DNA of 64,000 bases from Stackebrandtia nassauensis DSM 44728 (GTDB lineage Bacteria > Actinomycetota > Actinomycetes > Mycobacteriales > Micromonosporaceae): positions 3,348,001 to 3,412,000 of the forward strand of contig NC_013947.1 of NCBI RefSeq assembly GCF_000024545.1, written 5' to 3'. Positions 62,008 through 64,000 of this stretch are shown piece by piece. The position numbers were made by a program, and so were the translations under genes. Positions within the stretch are counted from its first letter, which is position 1. The number at the start of each line of letters is the position of its first letter. The notes under the pieces were generated by a model, which ran no database searches, had not been told where the DNA came from, and saw only the letters and a list, made by a program, of their open reading frames with translations.

Positions 62008-62583
62008 ATGCCGACCGTCACCCCACCCCGCCTGACCCCCGCCGCCCGCCGCGTCCTCGACGTGGCCAGCACCCTGTTCTACGAACGCGGCATCAACACC
62101 GTCGGCATGGACCTCATCGCCGCCACCGCCAAGGTCACCAAGAAAACCATCTACGACCGCTTCGGCTCCAAAGAAGCCCTGGTCACCGCGTACCTGTCCG
62201 AACGCGACCACACCTGGCGCCGCCACCTCGACGCCCAACTGGCCGACATCCCAGGCCCCCGCGCCAAGATCCTCGCCTCCTTCGACGTCCTCGCCGCCTG
62301 GATGGGCGACAACTACCGAGGCTGCGCCATGGTCAACGCCTACGCCGAACTGGCCGACCCCACCCACCCCGCCCGAGCCGTGTCCACCGACCAGAAGAAA
62401 TGGCTCAAGAACCTGTTCACCGACCTGCTCACCCAAGCCGGAATCAACGACGAACACCTCGCCGTCCAACTGGTGATGCTGCACGAAGGCTCGGTCGTGG
62501 CCGCCTACGTCGGCGGCATGACGACCGCGGTCGCCGCCGCCCGACAGGCGGCGGCGACCCTATTGGACACTCACGGTGAATAG
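62008..62583 (+). CDS. TetR/AcrR family regulator
   Basis: A 191-residue regulator: VLDVASTLFYERGINTVGMDLIAATAKVTKKTIYDRFGSKEALVTAYL is the HTH, and the TetR_C-type domain follows (MGDNYRGCAMVNAYAELADPTHPA). AGGAGG lies 8 nt upstream of the ATG. It is divergent from the EamA transporter and likely represses it. Its stop overlaps the PspC gene by 13 bp. Confidence 0.93.
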   Translation: MPTVTPPRLTPAARRVLDVASTLFYERGINTVGMDLIAATAKVTKKTIYDRFGSKEALVTAYLSERDHTWRRHLDAQLADIPGPRAKILASFDVLAAWMGDNYRGCAMVNAYAELADPTHPARAVSTDQKKWLKNLFTDLLTQAGINDEHLAVQLVMLHEGSVVAAYVGGMTTAVAAARQAAATLLDTHGE

Positions 62584-62777
62584 GCGTAGGTGACGTTCTT
62601 CTCCTGCGGAATCAAGATCCACAGCGCGATGTACAGCAGGAACTGCGGCCCCGGCAACAGACACGACAGCACGAACAACACCCGCATCGTGGTGTTGCTG
62701 GTCCCGAAACGCTGCGCCAGCGCCGCGCACACCCCCGCGATCATCCGTCCCTGGCGTGGTCGCGTCAACTTGCTCAT
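62571..62777 (-). CDS. PspC domain-containing small membrane protein
   Basis: A 68-residue protein with MSKLTRPRQGRMIAGVCAALAQRFG (PspC start with GVCAGLA-type motif) and one TM (VLFVLSCLLPGPQFLLYIALWILIP). It is a short phage-shock-type protein, possibly envelope-stress linked. The ATG at 62777 has AAAGGGG upstream. Confidence 0.9.
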   Translation of the reverse strand: MSKLTRPRQGRMIAGVCAALAQRFGTSNTTMRVLFVLSCLLPGPQFLLYIALWILIPQEKNVTYAYSP

Positions 62778-62919
62778 GGCCCCATTTCCCCTTTCACCGG
62801 TCGCGGTGACCGGATCGCTGATACCCATGGTGAACCCGTTACCCGGCCGTGACATCAGGGACGCGACCCTGAGATTCCCCTGACCTCCCACATGACCAAA
62901 GCGTCGTAGGCTCAACCCC

Positions 62920-63810
62920 ATGGTGTTCGACTCGGCCGTCCTCGACCTCCAGCCGTATACCGGATTCGACATGGACCGATTCGTGCGCCGCACCCACTGC
63001 AGCTGGCACGACAACGGCTGGCAGTCGCTACTGGTGCAGCGCTTCGACCACGCGACAGTCGCCGAGGACATGCGACTGCCCGGCACGTCCGACATTCACC
63101 TGGTGCTGCCCCTCGCGGGCCGGGCACAGATCCACACCACCACCGGCGGGCGCGCCCGCCGCCACACCTGGGCACCCGGACGACTGGAACTGCTCATCCC
63201 CGGCCAGCCCCTCGTCCGCGCCTACCAATCGGACTCGCCGATGCGAAGCGTCCAGGTCCACATCCCGCGCACCACCGTCGAGACGACCGCCGACCAGTTG
63301 GGCGGCCGCGACGTCGACTACGAAGCCATGGCCGCGTCACTGGCCACCGGCGACGCACTCGTGGAAGAACTGCTGCGGCAACTGGCTGATAGCACCGAAA
63401 CCAGCGACCTGTACGCCGAAACCAGCGCCGCGTTCCTGGCCACACACCTGCTGACCCGCCACCAGCGCGGCCACACCCCCGACGGCGCGCCGCGCGACGA
63501 CACCCGCGTGCGCGCGGCCATCACGATGATGCGCGACCAACTGGCCCAACCGATCACGCTGGCCGACCTGGCCGCCCACGTACACCTCAGCGTCTTCCAC
63601 TTCGTCACGGTGTTCAAACAGGCCACCGGCCACCCGCCGCACCGCTACCTCGCCCGGCTGCGCATCGCCGAAGCCAAACGACTGTTGCGCGGCACCAACC
63701 TGACCATCGCCGCGATCGCCACACGCTGCGGCTTCGCAAGCCCCGGCGCCCTGTCGACCGCGTTCACGCGCCACACCGGGACACGACCCTCCGCGTACCG
63801 CGAAACCTGA
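62920..63810 (+). CDS. AraC family transcriptional regulator
   Basis: A 296-residue AraC protein. The N-terminal cupin-like sensing domain (PYTGFDMDRFVRRTHCSWHD...LLIPGQPLVRA) precedes a double HTH (TLADLAAHVHLSVFHFVTVFKQATG, IAAIATRCGFASPGALSTAFTRHTG). TAGGCT (62907-62912) ends 7 nt before the ATG, so it is probably leaderless. Target unknown. Confidence 0.92.
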   Translation: MVFDSAVLDLQPYTGFDMDRFVRRTHCSWHDNGWQSLLVQRFDHATVAEDMRLPGTSDIHLVLPLAGRAQIHTTTGGRARRHTWAPGRLELLIPGQPLVRAYQSDSPMRSVQVHIPRTTVETTADQLGGRDVDYEAMAASLATGDALVEELLRQLADSTETSDLYAETSAAFLATHLLTRHQRGHTPDGAPRDDTRVRAAITMMRDQLAQPITLADLAAHVHLSVFHFVTVFKQATGHPPHRYLARLRIAEAKRLLRGTNLTIAAIATRCGFASPGALSTAFTRHTGTRPSAYRET

Positions 63811-63818
63811 CACGCGGT

Positions 63819-64000
63819 TCAGGCGTAGGTGAGCATCTGCCGCATGAAAGCCTTCGGGTCGTCAACGTAGAAGGCCACCTTGTCGATCGTCTCGACGCCG
63901 TGCGGCAACCGCAACCGCAACGGCTCCTCCAACTCGACTTCGATGTTGGTCTCCTTCTGCATCCGCAGACTGAACGTCCGGCGACCATCGTCGACAGTAA
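63819..64000 (-). CDS. Unidentified protein, C-terminal 60 residues
   Basis: The reverse frame from the right edge ends at a TGA (63819). The visible tail reads TVDDGRRTFSLRMQKETNIE, then VELEEPLRLRLPHGVETIDK and VAFYVDDPKAFMRQMLTYA. It has balanced, protein-like codon use. Too little remains to assign a family. Confidence 0.65.
   Translation of the reverse strand, partial: TVDDGRRTFSLRMQKETNIEVELEEPLRLRLPHGVETIDKVAFYVDDPKAFMRQMLTYA

Overview
The window is high-GC actinobacterial chromosome. Supporting signs are strong G/C third-position bias, many GTG starts, leaderless-looking starts, and families typical of actinomycetes (GPP34 proteins, DUF6319, the HTH-MurA fusion, Ada-AlkA fusion, secreted LPMO and trypsin). 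A filamentous actinomycete is likely; I make no firm genus call. There are no rRNA or tRNA genes, no CRISPR array and no recognisable prophage or large biosynthetic cluster. Most of it reads as accessory or terminus-proximal DNA: transport, resistance-like enzymes, many acetyltransferases, DNA repair and regulators.

The main unannotated signal is a 28-bp sequence at 25717-25744 with the 11-6-11 architecture of a chromosome dimer resolution site (dif). It lies in a roughly 340-bp gene-free gap. The heptamer GGGGGAG, found by eye, points toward this site from both sides (7 of 8 copies on the left, 4 of 4 on the right), as expected of FtsK-orienting sequences. This would place the window at the replication terminus of a circular chromosome. 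A XerC/D-like recombinase gene lies 3.4 kb to its left.

Layout. 1-6.5 kb: a rifampicin phosphotransferase-like/PEP-synthase-like gene (cut by the left edge) and its MarR regulator, divergent from a large RND pump across a heptamer-repeat operator, then an APH-type kinase. 6.7-13 kb: 5'-3' exonuclease, acyl-CoA dehydrogenase, Lrp regulator, and a GPP34/amino-acid permease/GNAT operon. 13-19 kb: an XRE regulator lacking its own stop, PadR, an HTH-MurA fusion, chitin-type LPMO, YigZ, DUF6319. 19-25.4 kb: serine hydrolase, IMPase, Xer recombinase, PAT acetyltransferase, and the Ada-AlkA/Ogt DNA alkylation repair operon. 25.7 kb: dif. 25.8-33.2 kb: Nudix-GNAT hybrid, phosphodiesterase, and a complete five-gene oligopeptide ABC transporter followed by a tiny secreted Cys-rich peptide gene. 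33.4-41 kb: small enzymes, GlxA regulator, MFS, second GPP34, KptA, histidine phosphatase, YchJ, GNATs, secreted trypsin.

41-51 kb: a minus-strand VOC-VOC-MFS-UvrA2 operon that looks like a drug self-protection cassette, divergent from a LuxR-HTH/STAND/TPR regulator, then an FAD monooxygenase preceded by an 18-codon leader ORF. 51-54 kb: a zinc-ribbon coiled-coil gene and a tyrosine recombinase transcribed divergently from a 34-bp dyad (14-bp arms, 6-bp spacer) that resembles a Xer/lox-type site or an operator. 54-64 kb: TetR/SDR pair with a well-resolved promoter-operator, an APH-type kinase that has lost its stop, Nudix, exonuclease III, a RecQ-phosphoribosyltransferase fusion, DUF2277, an EamA transporter with a divergent TetR, PspC, AraC, and a gene cut by the right edge.
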